Shown: positions 15,705 through 24,429 of the stretch, piece after piece
Layout: each line of letters opens with the position of its first letter
Numbering within the stretch: the first letter of the stretch is position 1
NCBI RefSeq assembly: GCF_024448165.1
Contig: NZ_JAMOLN010000079.1
Location: 1-40,034 of the forward strand
Reading direction: 5' to 3'
DNA from: Streptomyces longispororuber
Lineage (GTDB): Bacteria > Actinomycetota > Actinomycetes > Streptomycetales > Streptomycetaceae
Length of the DNA stretch: 40,034 bases
Made by a program: the position numbers and the translations under genes
Notes under the pieces: generated by a model
Told to the model about the DNA's origin: nothing
Seen by the model: the letters and a program-made list of their open reading frames with translations, nothing else
The model's database searches: none

Positions 15705-18419
15705 TTGAGCCCGCGACATTCGCGCGGAAAGGCTCAGGAAACGCGCGCCGCGCACGCGTACAAGCCGCTGACTCTCAAGCGGCGAGCGTGGATCACGGTC
15801 GGTGCGGTCGTCCTCGGCGGGGCCGGGGTGACGGCCTACGCGATGGCCGATCCGGGCGGTGCCGACACGGGGAACCCGGCGACGTTCCGGGCCGCGTCCG
15901 TGCACTCGCTGGACCTGCAGACGAAGGGCGACCGCAAGGTCGTGCCGCAGAAGTCGACGCAGCAGTTCAGTGCCGTCTCGGTGACGTGGAAGAACCCCGA
16001 GGACAAGATCGACGGCACCGCCCAGTTCCGGGCGCGCGACGCCGAGACCGGTGACTGGGGCTCCTGGACGACGCTGCCGAAGGAGACCAACGACGCCGAC
16101 GGCGACGAGCGCGAGCGGTCCGCGATACGCGGCGGCACCGCGTCGGTGCCGACGAAGACCGACTCGGACGGCGTCGAGGTCCGCGTGATCGACGCCGACG
16201 GCAAGGCGTCCGACCTGCCGTCCGGCATGGACGTCAAGCTGATCGACCCGGGCACCGGCGCCGTGAAGGGCAAGAACGCCCGGTTCGAACCGGCCGCGTT
16301 CACCGCGGAGACGACGCCCCCGGCCGAGACCCCGAGCGCGAGCACGTCCTCGGAGGCCACCGAGTCCGCGACGCCGACCGCCCCGGCCTCCGCCACGGCC
16401 CCCGAGAGCTCGGCCCCGGCCTCGTCCCCCGCGGACACGGCCTCGCCGTCGCCGTCCGAGACGGTGCCCGAGGCCCGCCCCTCGACGGTCGTCAAGCCGC
16501 GGATCATCACGCAGGCGCAGTGGGGCGCGGGCACCAACTACGACGGCACTCCGGTGTACGACACGGAGATCAAGGCCGCCGTCGTCCACCACACCGGCGT
16601 CGACTCGGACAACCAGGTCCCCTGCTCGCAGTCCGCCAAGCGGCTCCGCGAGATCCAGCAGGACCACATCTCCAAGGGCTACTACGACATCGGCTACAAC
16701 TTCGTGGTCGACCGCTGCGGCCAGATCTTCGAGGGCCGCAGCGGCGGCATGGACCTGCCGGTCCACGGCGCCCACGACTACGGGTTCAACACGGACACCG
16801 TCGGCATCTCGTACATCGGCAACTTCGAGAAGATGCAGCCCACCAAGGCCGCGCTCGACTCGATCGCCCGGGTCGTCGCCTGGAAGTTCGGCCAGTACGG
16901 CATCTCGCCGAGCAGCTCCGTCACGCTGACGTCCAACGGTGACCTGGGCGTCGACGGCAACAAGGTCCCCCTGGGCACGACGAAGACCCTGCCCCGCGTC
17001 TTCGGCCACAAGGACACGAACAACACGGCGTGCCCCGGCGCGAACCTGTACCCGAAGCTGGGCCGCATCGCGACGCTCGCCGCGACCCCGGGCATCTCGC
17101 ACTCCCTGCCCTCCCAGAACGTCATCGGCGACGCCACGCCCGACATCGTCACCGGCATCCCGAAGGGCGCGAGCGGCGGTCAGATCGCCATCATCCCGGG
17201 CGGCACGTCCGGCCCGACGGCCACCGGCAAGAAGCTGATCTCGCAGTCCAGCCCCGACGTCCCGGGCGCGGGCGAGAGCGGCGACGAGTTCGGCGCGTCC
17301 ACCGCCACCGGTGACGTCAACGGCGACGGCTACACCGACATCGTCGTCGGCCAGCCCGGCGAGGACGACACCACCGGCCACAAGGACCGCGGCGCCGCCA
17401 CGATCCTCTACGGCCCGAACTTCACCACCGGCCTCGGCCTCAACCTGGACGGCAGCTACGACCTGACCGGCGCCCGCTTCGGCTCCGCCGTGGCCGTCGG
17501 CGACTTCAACGCGGACGGCACCGCCGACGTGTTCGCCGCGTCCACCGGCGTCGGCGGCACCTGGATGGCCCGCTACGGCGACGGCTGGGACACCGACTCC
17601 ACCATCACCACCGGCGAGGCCAACCTGTCCTACGCGGACGCCGCCTCCGGCGACTTCAACCAGGACGGCTACGCGGACGTCGCGCTCAACTACCGCGACG
17701 GCACCGGCATCGGCCGGGTCGTCTGGTACAAGGGCGGCGCGAGCGGCCTGCGCAAGGCCGCGACGCTGACCGTCAAGGGCGGCCGCTCCATCGGCGCCGG
17801 CGACATGAACGGCGACGGCGTCGACGACATCGTCATCGGCCAGCCCTACACCGCCGAGTCCGGCGCGGCCGCGGGCGGCCAGGTCACCTTCGTCAAGGGC
17901 GTGGCCGGCACCGGCCTGACCGCCACGGGCGCCAAGGTCATCAGCCAGTCCACGTCCGGTGTCCCGGGCGCCGCCGAGGCCGGCGACGCGATGGGCGCGT
18001 CGGTGGCCGTCGGCGACTACAACCTGGACGGCTACGCGGACGTCCTGACGGGCGCCCCGAACGAGGACATCACCCGTACCTCGAACCGCTCCAACGCCGG
18101 TACGACGCTGCTCCTCAAGGGCTCGTCCACCGGCCTGACCGGCACCGGCTCGATCGCCGTCACGCAGGACACGGCCGGCATCCCCGGCTCCACCGAGTCG
18201 AACGACAACCTCGGCTCGTCGGTGGCCCTCGCCGACCTGTCCGGCTACGGCCGCACCGACCTGGTGATCGGCACGGCGGGCGAGGACGCGGGCAACGGCA
18301 CCCTGATGTACGTGCCGAGCAACTCCAGCGGTCTGGGTCTGACCTCGGCCAAGACGTTCAACAACACCACGGTCGGCAGCCCGGCCGGTGCCCGCCTCGG
18401 GACCAACCTGGCCCCGTAG
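15705..18419 (+). CDS. Secreted PGRP-type amidase, paralogue with Ser/Thr/Pro linker and FG-GAP repeats
   Basis: This encodes 904 aa. The start is a TTG at 15705 with AAGGGG eight bases upstream; no ATG or GTG in this frame is as well placed. The signal region is LTLKRRAWITVGAVVLGGAG followed by TAYAMADPGG. Residues about 65-200 repeat the N-terminal domain of the previous gene (FSAVSVTWKNPEDKIDGTA). A linker very rich in Ala, Ser, Thr and Pro (about 205-265) precedes the PGRP amidase domain, with His295 (VVHHTGVD), IGYNFVVDRCG, His435 (VFGHKDTN) and Cys443 (TACPG) all present. The remainder is FG-GAP repeats (GDVNGDGYTDIVVG, GDFNADGTADVFAA, GDMNGDGVDDIVIG, GDYNLDGYADVLTG). Unlike the first copy it has the disordered linker, suggesting it crosses or anchors in the cell wall. 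Confidence 0.9.
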   Translation: MSPRHSRGKAQETRAAHAYKPLTLKRRAWITVGAVVLGGAGVTAYAMADPGGADTGNPATFRAASVHSLDLQTKGDRKVVPQKSTQQFSAVSVTWKNPEDKIDGTAQFRARDAETGDWGSWTTLPKETNDADGDERERSAIRGGTASVPTKTDSDGVEVRVIDADGKASDLPSGMDVKLIDPGTGAVKGKNARFEPAAFTAETTPPAETPSASTSSEATESATPTAPASATAPESSAPASSPADTASPSPSETVPEARPSTVVKPRIITQAQWGAGTNYDGTPVYDTEIKAAVVHHTGVDSDNQVPCSQSAKRLREIQQDHISKGYYDIGYNFVVDRCGQIFEGRSGGMDLPVHGAHDYGFNTDTVGISYIGNFEKMQPTKAALDSIARVVAWKFGQYGISPSSSVTLTSNGDLGVDGNKVPLGTTKTLPRVFGHKDTNNTACPGANLYPKLGRIATLAATPGISHSLPSQNVIGDATPDIVTGIPKGASGGQIAIIPGGTSGPTATGKKLISQSSPDVPGAGESGDEFGASTATGDVNGDGYTDIVVGQPGEDDTTGHKDRGAATILYGPNFTTGLGLNLDGSYDLTGARFGSAVAVGDFNADGTADVFAASTGVGGTWMARYGDGWDTDSTITTGEANLSYADAASGDFNQDGYADVALNYRDGTGIGRVVWYKGGASGLRKAATLTVKGGRSIGAGDMNGDGVDDIVIGQPYTAESGAAAGGQVTFVKGVAGTGLTATGAKVISQSTSGVPGAAEAGDAMGASVAVGDYNLDGYADVLTGAPNEDITRTSNRSNAGTTLLLKGSSTGLTGTGSIAVTQDTAGIPGSTESNDNLGSSVALADLSGYGRTDLVIGTAGEDAGNGTLMYVPSNSSGLGLTSAKTFNNTTVGSPAGARLGTNLAP

Positions 18420-18440
18420 CAGGCGAGTTCAGCACGCAAG

Positions 18441-18479
18441 GAGAGGGCCGTGGGGGCCGAGCGCCCCCGCGGCCCTCTC
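18441..18479 (+). terminator. Strong intrinsic-type terminator
   Basis: Arms GAGAGGGCCGTGGGGGC (18441-18457) and GCCCCCGCGGCCCTCTC (18463-18479) pair over 17 bp with a single G-T wobble and a 5-base loop. It lies 21 nt after the amidase stop, without a long U-tract as is usual in Streptomyces. It could also stop transcription coming from the opposite side. Confidence 0.85.
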
Positions 18480-18617
18480 GCGTGCGGTCCGCGCCCGCCG
18501 ACCCCGTGCCCGATTTGTGCGGTCGCTTGCGCCGGACGGTGCGCATGGGTTACTCCGGACACCCCGCGGGCCCAGGCCCCGGCCGTCGGAGGGGGCGGCC
18601 GGGTCCGGCCCGTGGCC

Positions 18618-19292
18618 TCACGCGTCGCGGGCGTCCGGCTCGAACGACAGGGTGACGAGGCGGCCGCCGGGCAGGCCGTGCGCGGTGAGCGCGAGACGGA
18701 CGACCGGGCAGTCCTCGATCTGGTTCGTCCGGGACGGGTCGCAGGTGTTCAGGGTCGACAGGCTGTCGCCGCGGCAGACGGCGTCCGCCGGAACCTCCAC
18801 GGCGAGGTGCAGGTCGTCGCCCCGCGTGAAGCGGTACGTGCCGTCGCGGCCGGGGCGGACCGGTTTCGACGCGGGGCCGGTGACCACGCGCACGGCGAGG
18901 CCGCGGGCGCTCGCGGTGCGGCCCCGCCCGTGCGGCCCGTAGACGTCGACGGCGGCCCGCAGCGCGCTCAGCCGCAACGGCTCGGGGCCGGGGGCGAGAT
19001 GGGCGGAGACGGTGTAGCGCTCCGGTTCGTGGGCGCGCGGGTCCGGGCCGTAGTAGCCGTACGCGCCGATGGTGAGGCGGGCCGATCCGTCCGGGGCGCC
19101 CGTCGACCGGCCCGGAGTGCCCGTGCCGCAGCCGGGGCCGCCGCCCGGCAGCGCCGCACCCCACTCCCGCGCCCAGTGGGGCTGCCCGATGCCGAGCGGC
19201 TCCGCGGGCCGCAGCACCGCGAGGGCCACCAGCGCGGCGACGGCCGCGACCACGGCGAGGGCGCGCCCGGACGGACGCCCCACCTCGTGCAT
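18618..19292 (-). CDS. Membrane-anchored or secreted protein, unknown function
   Basis: This encodes 224 aa from ATG 19292, whose A is also the last base of the upstream gene's TGA, so translation is coupled. A short basic N-terminus (MHEVGRPSGR) and one hydrophobic span (ALAVVAAVAALVALAVL, about residues 11-27) are followed by an exported domain. That domain has GPGCGTGTPG, IGAYGYYGPDPRAH, VDVYGPHGR and a region with two or three Cys (VCRGDSLSTLNTCDPSRTNQ, IEDCPVVRL), which suggests disulfides. I do not recognise the family. Together with the preceding 189-aa gene it forms a two-gene unit. Confidence 0.75.
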   Translation of the reverse strand: MHEVGRPSGRALAVVAAVAALVALAVLRPAEPLGIGQPHWAREWGAALPGGGPGCGTGTPGRSTGAPDGSARLTIGAYGYYGPDPRAHEPERYTVSAHLAPGPEPLRLSALRAAVDVYGPHGRGRTASARGLAVRVVTGPASKPVRPGRDGTYRFTRGDDLHLAVEVPADAVCRGDSLSTLNTCDPSRTNQIEDCPVVRLALTAHGLPGGRLVTLSFEPDARDA

Positions 19293-19861
19293 CAGACGCG
19301 GCCTCTGGCCCGCCGCGACACGACCGCGCGCAGCACCCTGCGTCCCTCGGTCGACAGGTCGAGCGCCTGCCGGAGCCCGCCCGCGCCGCCGCCGGTGAGC
19401 AGCTCCAGGATCCGGGTCTGGCGGCGCAGTTCGGCGGCGACGAGCGGCGACATGCCCTCCGTGCGGCCCTCGCGGCGCGCGCTCACGCTCGCCGCGGAGC
19501 CCGCCCGCTCGGGGACAGTGTCCAGCATCCGGTGCACCTGGAGCGCCGCCACCGAGCAGGCGTCGGCCCAGCTCCGCCAGCCCTCGGCGCCCGCCGTGTC
19601 GGGCGTGGCGCCCAGCATCCGCCGCACCAGCTCCGCCGCCTCGCCGTCCGCGCCGGCCCCGTCGAGCGCGCCCCGCGCCACGGCGAGCCGCTCGCGCCAG
19701 CCCGCACCGTCCTCGGCGAGGCTCGCCCACAGCGGGCGCAGCACCTCGTCTTCGCTGGCCGCGTCGCCGCCGAGCAGCGGCAGGCACCGGTCGAGGCAGG
19801 CGAGCCCGCTTGCGGCGAGGCTGCGTTCATCGGCCTGCGCGATCAGTTCCACCAGGCTCAT
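19292..19861 (-). CDS. Hypothetical cytoplasmic protein
   Basis: This encodes 189 aa from ATG 19861 with GGGGAGG nine bases upstream. It is Ala/Leu-rich and predicted to be mainly helical, with no signal peptide or membrane span. Repeated stretches such as LIAQADERSLAASGLACLDR, EAAELVRRMLGATPD and LRRQTRILELLTGG are seen. It ends in a basic tail (RRVLRAVVSRRARGRV). The stop overlaps the start of the next gene by one base. No family recognised. Confidence 0.75.
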   Translation of the reverse strand: MSLVELIAQADERSLAASGLACLDRCLPLLGGDAASEDEVLRPLWASLAEDGAGWRERLAVARGALDGAGADGEAAELVRRMLGATPDTAGAEGWRSWADACSVAALQVHRMLDTVPERAGSAASVSARREGRTEGMSPLVAAELRRQTRILELLTGGGAGGLRQALDLSTEGRRVLRAVVSRRARGRV

Positions 19862-19941
19862 GGACGTACGCCTCCCCGACGCGGACCCGGCAATTCCCCT
19901 TCAGGACTACGGGTCTTACAGCGCCGTGCCGGCCCGGAACG

Positions 19942-20454
19942 TCACAGGGAGGCCACCCCGAGCCGGTCCAGGAAGCGGAAGAACAGCTCCTCCGCCGACG
20001 GGTCGGCGTCCGCGCGCAGCACGTCGTGCAGCGGCTGTTCCGGCACGGTCCGGCCGCACTCGGCGGCCCAGGCGACGGCCCGCTCCGCGGCGTCGCGCGG
20101 CGGCAGGAAGTAGTCCTCCAGGGAACGCTCGTCCCCGCCGATGTACCCGGCCATCGCGGTGCGCCCCAGACACGTCGTCCACGCCCCGCTCTCCGGCGCC
20201 GCCGCCTCGACGACGGCGCAGTCGGAGTCCATGACGTACGCGAACAGAGCGGGTGAACCCGTCTCCGCCGCGAGGGAGTTCATGCTGCCGACGTCCCGGG
20301 TCTGCTCCCCCGATCCGCCGGGGCACTCCCACACCTGCCAGCCCTCGGCCCGCTCCTCAAGCAGCGTCAGCTCGTCCCGCACCCCGCCCAGGGCGTCGAG
20401 CTCCTTCAGCGGACGCCCACTTCTGGCCACTACGTAATAGCCCCAGTAGCCCAT
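19942..20454 (-). CDS. Hypothetical protein
   Basis: This encodes 170 aa from ATG 20454, behind a G-rich stretch (GACGGGGGC) that can serve as SD. It begins MGYWGYYVVARSGRPLKELD, includes WQVWECPGGSGEQTRDVG and ALFAYVMDSDCAVVEA, and ends FFRFLDRLGVASL. It is acidic and soluble. The WGYYVVAR start with several conserved-looking Trp/Tyr residues recalls small Streptomyces proteins of unknown function. No catalytic motif can be named. Confidence 0.75.
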   Translation of the reverse strand: MGYWGYYVVARSGRPLKELDALGGVRDELTLLEERAEGWQVWECPGGSGEQTRDVGSMNSLAAETGSPALFAYVMDSDCAVVEAAAPESGAWTTCLGRTAMAGYIGGDERSLEDYFLPPRDAAERAVAWAAECGRTVPEQPLHDVLRADADPSAEELFFRFLDRLGVASL

Positions 20455-20537
20455 ACCCGTGCCCCCGTCCCGGTGTTCTTCGCGGCTCTGGCCGAATAGA
20501 CCACAGGGTCCGGGGACTTCGCCACCGGAAACGCGAA

Positions 20538-21344
20538 CTAGGGCCGGTACGCCCCCGCCATGACCTTCTGGTTCTGCAGCGCGGTGAGGGACCGGACGAA
20601 GAGGATCGCGAAGGCGGCACTGACGATGTCGACGGCGTCCGAGACCACGACGGCGCCGGTGGCGTCCTTGATGTCGGTGAGGGTCTCCGCCTCCTCGTAC
20701 CAGGTCCCCAGGAGCCAGGAGGTCGACGTGGCCGCCAGCCACAGGAACCACCAGCAGTCGACCCGCCAGCGTCCCCACCGGCCCGCCGGTTCGCTCGCGG
20801 CCCAGATGTCCAGCGCGATCCGCCGCGGGAACCACAGATTGGCGATCGGCACCACGAAGCCGAACAGCACCCAGGGCCGCGCCTTGCTGTGCCCGTCGGG
20901 CGCGAAGACCTCGCCGTTGTGCCGCACACGGAACAACCACGCGATGAACATGACGCCGGTGGCGAGGAAGACGTACCACTGCAGCTTCCCGGCCAGCGCG
21001 TACGACTCGTCGAGCCGCGCCAGGTCGGCCGTGCGGCCGTCCTGTCCGGCCAGCAGGTCGGAGAGGACCCGGAACTCCTGGACCCCCACCACGATGGCGA
21101 ACAGGTCGGTCACGACGACCACGGCGAGCAGGACCGTCACGGCCAGCGCGAACGCGTTCGGCGACAGCGGCAGCGCCCCCATCGTCCGGAACGGCGGTGC
21201 CGGCCGTACGGGCGGCACCGGCGCGTCGGGCACCACGTCGGGCCCCGGCGCGGGCGTCAGCGACCCGAACGCCTCGTCGGCGCAGCGCGCACACAGCCCG
21301 TCCTCGACCAGCGCATGGCCCTTCCCGCATTTTCTGCACAGCAC
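20538..21344 (-). CDS. DUF4328 family membrane protein with N-terminal zinc ribbon
   Basis: This encodes 268 aa from GTG 21344, supported by GGGGAGGGG about 7 nt upstream. The upstream in-frame ATG at 21437 would add a low-quality Arg/Gly-rich stretch. Residues 3-26 form a CxxC...CxxC zinc ribbon (CRKCGKGHALVEDG, LCARCA). A Pro-rich linker leads to several transmembrane helices (FALAVTVLLAVVVVTDLFAI; LQWYVFLATGVMFIAWLFRV; a pair around WWFLWLAATSTSWLLG; SAAFAILFVRSLTAL). The sequence RPWVLFGFVVPIANLWFPR followed by ALDIWAAS is the typical DUF4328 core. Function of the family is unknown. It is preceded by the GH20 gene on the same strand, with about 100 bp between them. Confidence 0.85.
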   Translation of the reverse strand: MLCRKCGKGHALVEDGLCARCADEAFGSLTPAPGPDVVPDAPVPPVRPAPPFRTMGALPLSPNAFALAVTVLLAVVVVTDLFAIVVGVQEFRVLSDLLAGQDGRTADLARLDESYALAGKLQWYVFLATGVMFIAWLFRVRHNGEVFAPDGHSKARPWVLFGFVVPIANLWFPRRIALDIWAASEPAGRWGRWRVDCWWFLWLAATSTSWLLGTWYEEAETLTDIKDATGAVVVSDAVDIVSAAFAILFVRSLTALQNQKVMAGAYRP

Positions 21345-21450
21345 AGCTGCGCCCCTCCCCAGGGAACACCGCGGATGTTCCGGCCCCCCGGCCGCGCGGC
21401 CTGCGGAACATAAGGCTCCGCGGGTCGCGCTGTCCACCCGTATACGCAGG

Positions 21451-23043
21451 TCAGCCGCTCAGCTTGGCGGCCAGCTCGACGAACTGCGACCAGCTCAGCT
21501 CCGGCTTCTCCGCGTCCCACAGCTTCTGGGCGGTCGCCCGCAGCGGCATCCGGACGCCCTGCGCGACCTGGTCCTGGGTCTGCGCGGACGCGATGTCGCA
21601 CCACACGGCGAAGGAGCCGCCGAGGATCTGGTCGTCGTACTTCGCCGGGACCGGCGTGGTCCCGCGCAGCACGAGCGGCGTCCAGCTCTCGTAGATCCGC
21701 TGCCCGGTCGGGTACACGAAGGTGTTGGGCTGGCCGAGCACGTAGTACAGGTACTCGTCGTTGAAGTTGGTCATCCTGCGGCCGGCGCTCAGATACGTGG
21801 CGGGCTCGCGCGCCCCGATCTCCTTGCCGGTCCAGTACGCGACTTCCAGGTCCTTGTGCGCCTCCACGACGCCACCGGTGAAGAACCCGTCGTTCCAGGC
21901 CTTCAGGTGCCGGTCGAAGGGCTGCATGGTCCGCACCCGGTCGTTGAGCCAGCCGGTGGCGAGGTCCTTGACCCGGGCGTTCGACCCGTACCGCGCCCGC
22001 GCCGCCGCGGCCAGCTGCGGGTAGGACGCCTCGGGGTTCGTCTTCGTCAGCGCCTGGTACTCGTCGGCGCCCAGGTGCCAGTACGCGCCCTTGAAGAGCT
22101 CCGCGTACTCCTTCAGCAGGTCGTCCACGATCTGCGCGGCGGCCGGCTTGGAGATGTCGACGGCGCCGCGCGTGGGCACCCCGCCCACGTCGCGCAGCTG
22201 GAGGTCGGGGTGGGCGCGGATGACGGCGCCGAGGTGTCCCGGCGAGTCGATCTCCGGCACCACGGTCACGTGGCGCTCGGCGGCGAGCTCCAGGATCTCC
22301 TGGACCTGCGCCTTCGTCAGGTGCTCGGCCGACACGATCTCCGGATGCGAGTCGGACTCGATGCGGAACGACTGGTCGTCGGAGAAGTGCAGCCCCAGCT
22401 GGTTGTACTTGAGGTCCCCGATCTCCCGGATCCGGTCCTTGATCCAGTCGACGGTGAAGTGCTTGCGCGCGATGTCCAGGTTGAAGCCGCGCTGCGGCTT
22501 GGCCGGCTCGTCGTCGACGACGCCCTCGGGTGCGGTCCCGCCGCCGTGCACCTCCTGCTTGAGGGTGCGCGTCCCGTAGAACACGCCGGTGTCGCTCGGT
22601 CCGACGATCCGCACCCGGCCGTCGGACACGGTCATCCGGTACGACTCGGCGTTCGCGCCGCGCGCCCCGCCGAGCGCCAGCTCGACGTCGCCGGGCCCGG
22701 CCTTCTCGTCGTCGCCGAACGTCAGCCCCAGTTCGCCGGCGACGAGCCGCCCCTCGTCGGCCAGTTCCCCGTCCCGCACGACGACCTTCCCGCCGTCCGG
22801 CTGCCACCCGGGCCCGCGCGCCGGAGTGAAGTCGCGCACCGCGGGGATCGTGCGCGGGGGTGAGGAGAGGGGGTACGAGCGGGTGGGCGAGGGCGTGGGC
22901 GAGGCGGAGGCACTGGTCCGCCCGGCCACCGGCGTGGCACCACCGTCGTCCTCAGGGTCGGGCCACACCACGGCGGTCACGACGACGGCCCCGACGGCCA
23001 CGACGACGGCCCCTCCCAACAGGGCCTTCCGCTCACGCTCCAC
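21451..23043 (-). CDS. Secreted GH20 beta-N-acetylhexosaminidase
   Basis: This encodes 530 aa from GTG 23043 with GAGGGAG upstream. An N-terminal basic and hydrophobic segment (KALLGGAVVVAVGAVVVTAV) and a Ser/Thr/Pro linker (residues 40-65) anchor or export it. Residues 70-170 are the GH20 N-terminal alpha/beta domain, and 185-520 the (beta/alpha)8 catalytic domain. Diagnostic motifs are RGFNLDIARKHF, LHFSDDQSFRIES, VVPEIDSPGHLGA and WHLGADEY, where Asp327-Glu328 is the catalytic pair of substrate-assisted hydrolysis. Substrates would be terminal GlcNAc/GalNAc from chitin oligosaccharides or cell-wall muropeptides. Length and motifs are normal for Streptomyces enzymes. Confidence 0.93.
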   Translation of the reverse strand: MERERKALLGGAVVVAVGAVVVTAVVWPDPEDDGGATPVAGRTSASASPTPSPTRSYPLSSPPRTIPAVRDFTPARGPGWQPDGGKVVVRDGELADEGRLVAGELGLTFGDDEKAGPGDVELALGGARGANAESYRMTVSDGRVRIVGPSDTGVFYGTRTLKQEVHGGGTAPEGVVDDEPAKPQRGFNLDIARKHFTVDWIKDRIREIGDLKYNQLGLHFSDDQSFRIESDSHPEIVSAEHLTKAQVQEILELAAERHVTVVPEIDSPGHLGAVIRAHPDLQLRDVGGVPTRGAVDISKPAAAQIVDDLLKEYAELFKGAYWHLGADEYQALTKTNPEASYPQLAAAARARYGSNARVKDLATGWLNDRVRTMQPFDRHLKAWNDGFFTGGVVEAHKDLEVAYWTGKEIGAREPATYLSAGRRMTNFNDEYLYYVLGQPNTFVYPTGQRIYESWTPLVLRGTTPVPAKYDDQILGGSFAVWCDIASAQTQDQVAQGVRMPLRATAQKLWDAEKPELSWSQFVELAAKLSG

Positions 23044-23290
23044 GAACCCTCACTCCCTCAGGGGCGGGGAACCGCGCGATCGACCACAACGAACCCGCAC
23101 CCGCCAACGATCATCACCCCTACGGTGGCGGGGCGCCCCCGCAGCCCCCGCAACGTCCACCTCGGCTCCCCAAACTCTCCCGTCCGAGTGAAATTCGCGC
23201 ATCCGTCGGACACCCGCAATCAGCCATCGCTAGCGTTGCGACACACACACGATCCACACATCCAGCCCACGTTCCCGCCGGAGGCACCCG

Positions 23291-23890
23291 CTGGCCGCGC
23301 ACCGCCCCCCTCACGTACCCGGCCGCCTGCCCATACCGGCCCAGGCCACACCACACGGGGGACTCACCCACTTCAACGCGCTGCCGCAGGACGCCGCCGA
23401 GCAGGCCCTGCTCAGCTGCTGCGGCAGCCGCGCCTGGGCCCACCGGCTCGCCGCCCACCGCCCGTACCCGGACCTGGACGCGCTGCTCGCCGCGGCCGAC
23501 GAGGCGGGGTACGACCTCTCGCCAGCCGACATGAGCGAGGCCCTGGCCTGCGAGGACCTGCCGGTCCCGCCGGACGCCGCCGCCTACGCGGCCGCGTTCA
23601 CGGCGCTCGCCGCGGCGCACTCGGCGTACGAGGACCGCTTCGGACACGCCTTCGTGATCTGTCTGGACGACATCGCCCCCGGCGAGGCCCTCGACCACCT
23701 GCTCGCCGGGCTGCGCGACCGCCTCGGCAACGACCGGGAGGAGGAGCGGGTGCTCGCCGCGGAGGAGCTGCGGCGGCTCGCCCGGGGCCGCATCACGCGA
23801 CATATCCGTAATCTCCCGCCCGCCCGGAGTGAGAACACCGGCGAGGCCCGGCGAGAAAGCATCGGCAATAGCCCGTACGTGCCTGTTTGA
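23291..23890 (+). CDS. OHCU-decarboxylase-like protein lacking the catalytic motifs, apparent CTG start
   Basis: The frame encodes LTHFNALPQDAAEQALLSCC, WAHRLAAHRPYPDLDALLAA, then SAYEDRFGHAFVICLD and ERVLAAEELRRLARGRI. These are hallmarks of 2-oxo-4-hydroxy-4-carboxy-5-ureidoimidazoline decarboxylase, a uric-acid pathway enzyme. The segment that should carry the HPxxG and SxxEQ motifs (the catalytic His and Glu of the family) is replaced by DLSPADMSEALACEDLPVP, so catalysis is doubtful. The conserved N-terminus begins upstream of the first ATG (23531), and no ATG, GTG or TTG exists in frame back to the stop at 23231. A CTG at 23291 has a perfect GGAGG (23280-23284) six bases before it and is taken as start (199 aa). 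A sequencing error or another rare start is possible. The gene lies just upstream of sdhC. Confidence 0.65.
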   Translation: MAAHRPPHVPGRLPIPAQATPHGGLTHFNALPQDAAEQALLSCCGSRAWAHRLAAHRPYPDLDALLAAADEAGYDLSPADMSEALACEDLPVPPDAAAYAAAFTALAAAHSAYEDRFGHAFVICLDDIAPGEALDHLLAGLRDRLGNDREEERVLAAEELRRLARGRITRHIRNLPPARSENTGEARRESIGNSPYVPV

Positions 23891-24040
23891 TTGCCTGTTT
23901 GATCACACCAGAGGCCCCCGGGCGAGCGAGCCGACAACTCGTCGATACGATGACGAGCGGCCGGTGGACCGTACCCGGCCGGGCCCGACCGACAGTGAAG
24001 CCGGCGCGGCCCTCAGTCCCCGCTCCCGGAGGGTTCTTCC

Positions 24041-24421
24041 GTGCCGGCTGGAACGCTGTACCGCGGCCGGGAAGGCATGTGGTCGTGGGTGGCTCATCGA
24101 GTCACCGGTGTCCTCATTTTCTTCTTCCTGTTCGTACACGTCCTGGACACCGCTCTCGTCCGCGTCTCCCCCGAGGCGTACGACGATGTTGTCTCCACCT
24201 ACAAGACGCCGATCGTCGCGCTGCTGGAGTACGGCCTCGTCGCCGCCATCCTGTTCCACGCGCTCAACGGCCTGCGTGTGATCGCCGTCGACTTCTGGTC
24301 GAAGGGCCCGCGCTACCAGAAGCAGATGCTCTGGACCGTCGTGGGCATCTGGGTCGTCCTGATGGTCGGGGCCCTGTACCCCGTCCTCGGCCACGCCGTC
24401 CGTGAACTCTTCGGGAGCTGA
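24041..24421 (+). CDS. sdhC: Succinate dehydrogenase cytochrome b556 subunit
   Basis: This encodes 126 aa from GTG 24041 with GGAGG about 8 nt upstream. It has three membrane helices (about 22-40, 57-78, 97-117). Key motifs are SWVAHRVTGVLIFFFLFVHV (Ser/His near the quinone site) and LFHALNGLR, where His73 is the likely axial haem b ligand. It anchors the SdhA/SdhB catalytic dimer to the membrane and passes electrons to menaquinone. It is the first gene of a four-gene operon; sdhD follows after 8 nt. Confidence 0.95.
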   Translation: MPAGTLYRGREGMWSWVAHRVTGVLIFFFLFVHVLDTALVRVSPEAYDDVVSTYKTPIVALLEYGLVAAILFHALNGLRVIAVDFWSKGPRYQKQMLWTVVGIWVVLMVGALYPVLGHAVRELFGS

Positions 24422-24429
24422 GGCCAGAC

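Noticed and set aside
21345..21437. Upstream ATG start for the DUF4328 protein
   Set aside because: The extension has poor composition, while GTG 21344 has a strong SD and is followed directly by the zinc ribbon.
23882..23903. Direct repeat CCTGTTTGAT twice, 12 bp apart, before sdhC
   Set aside because: Only two copies, one overlapping a stop codon; no known regulator site matches, so it may be chance.
23946..23951. TACGAT as -10 box for sdhC
   Set aside because: No acceptable -35 at 16-19 bp; not strong enough to list as a promoter.
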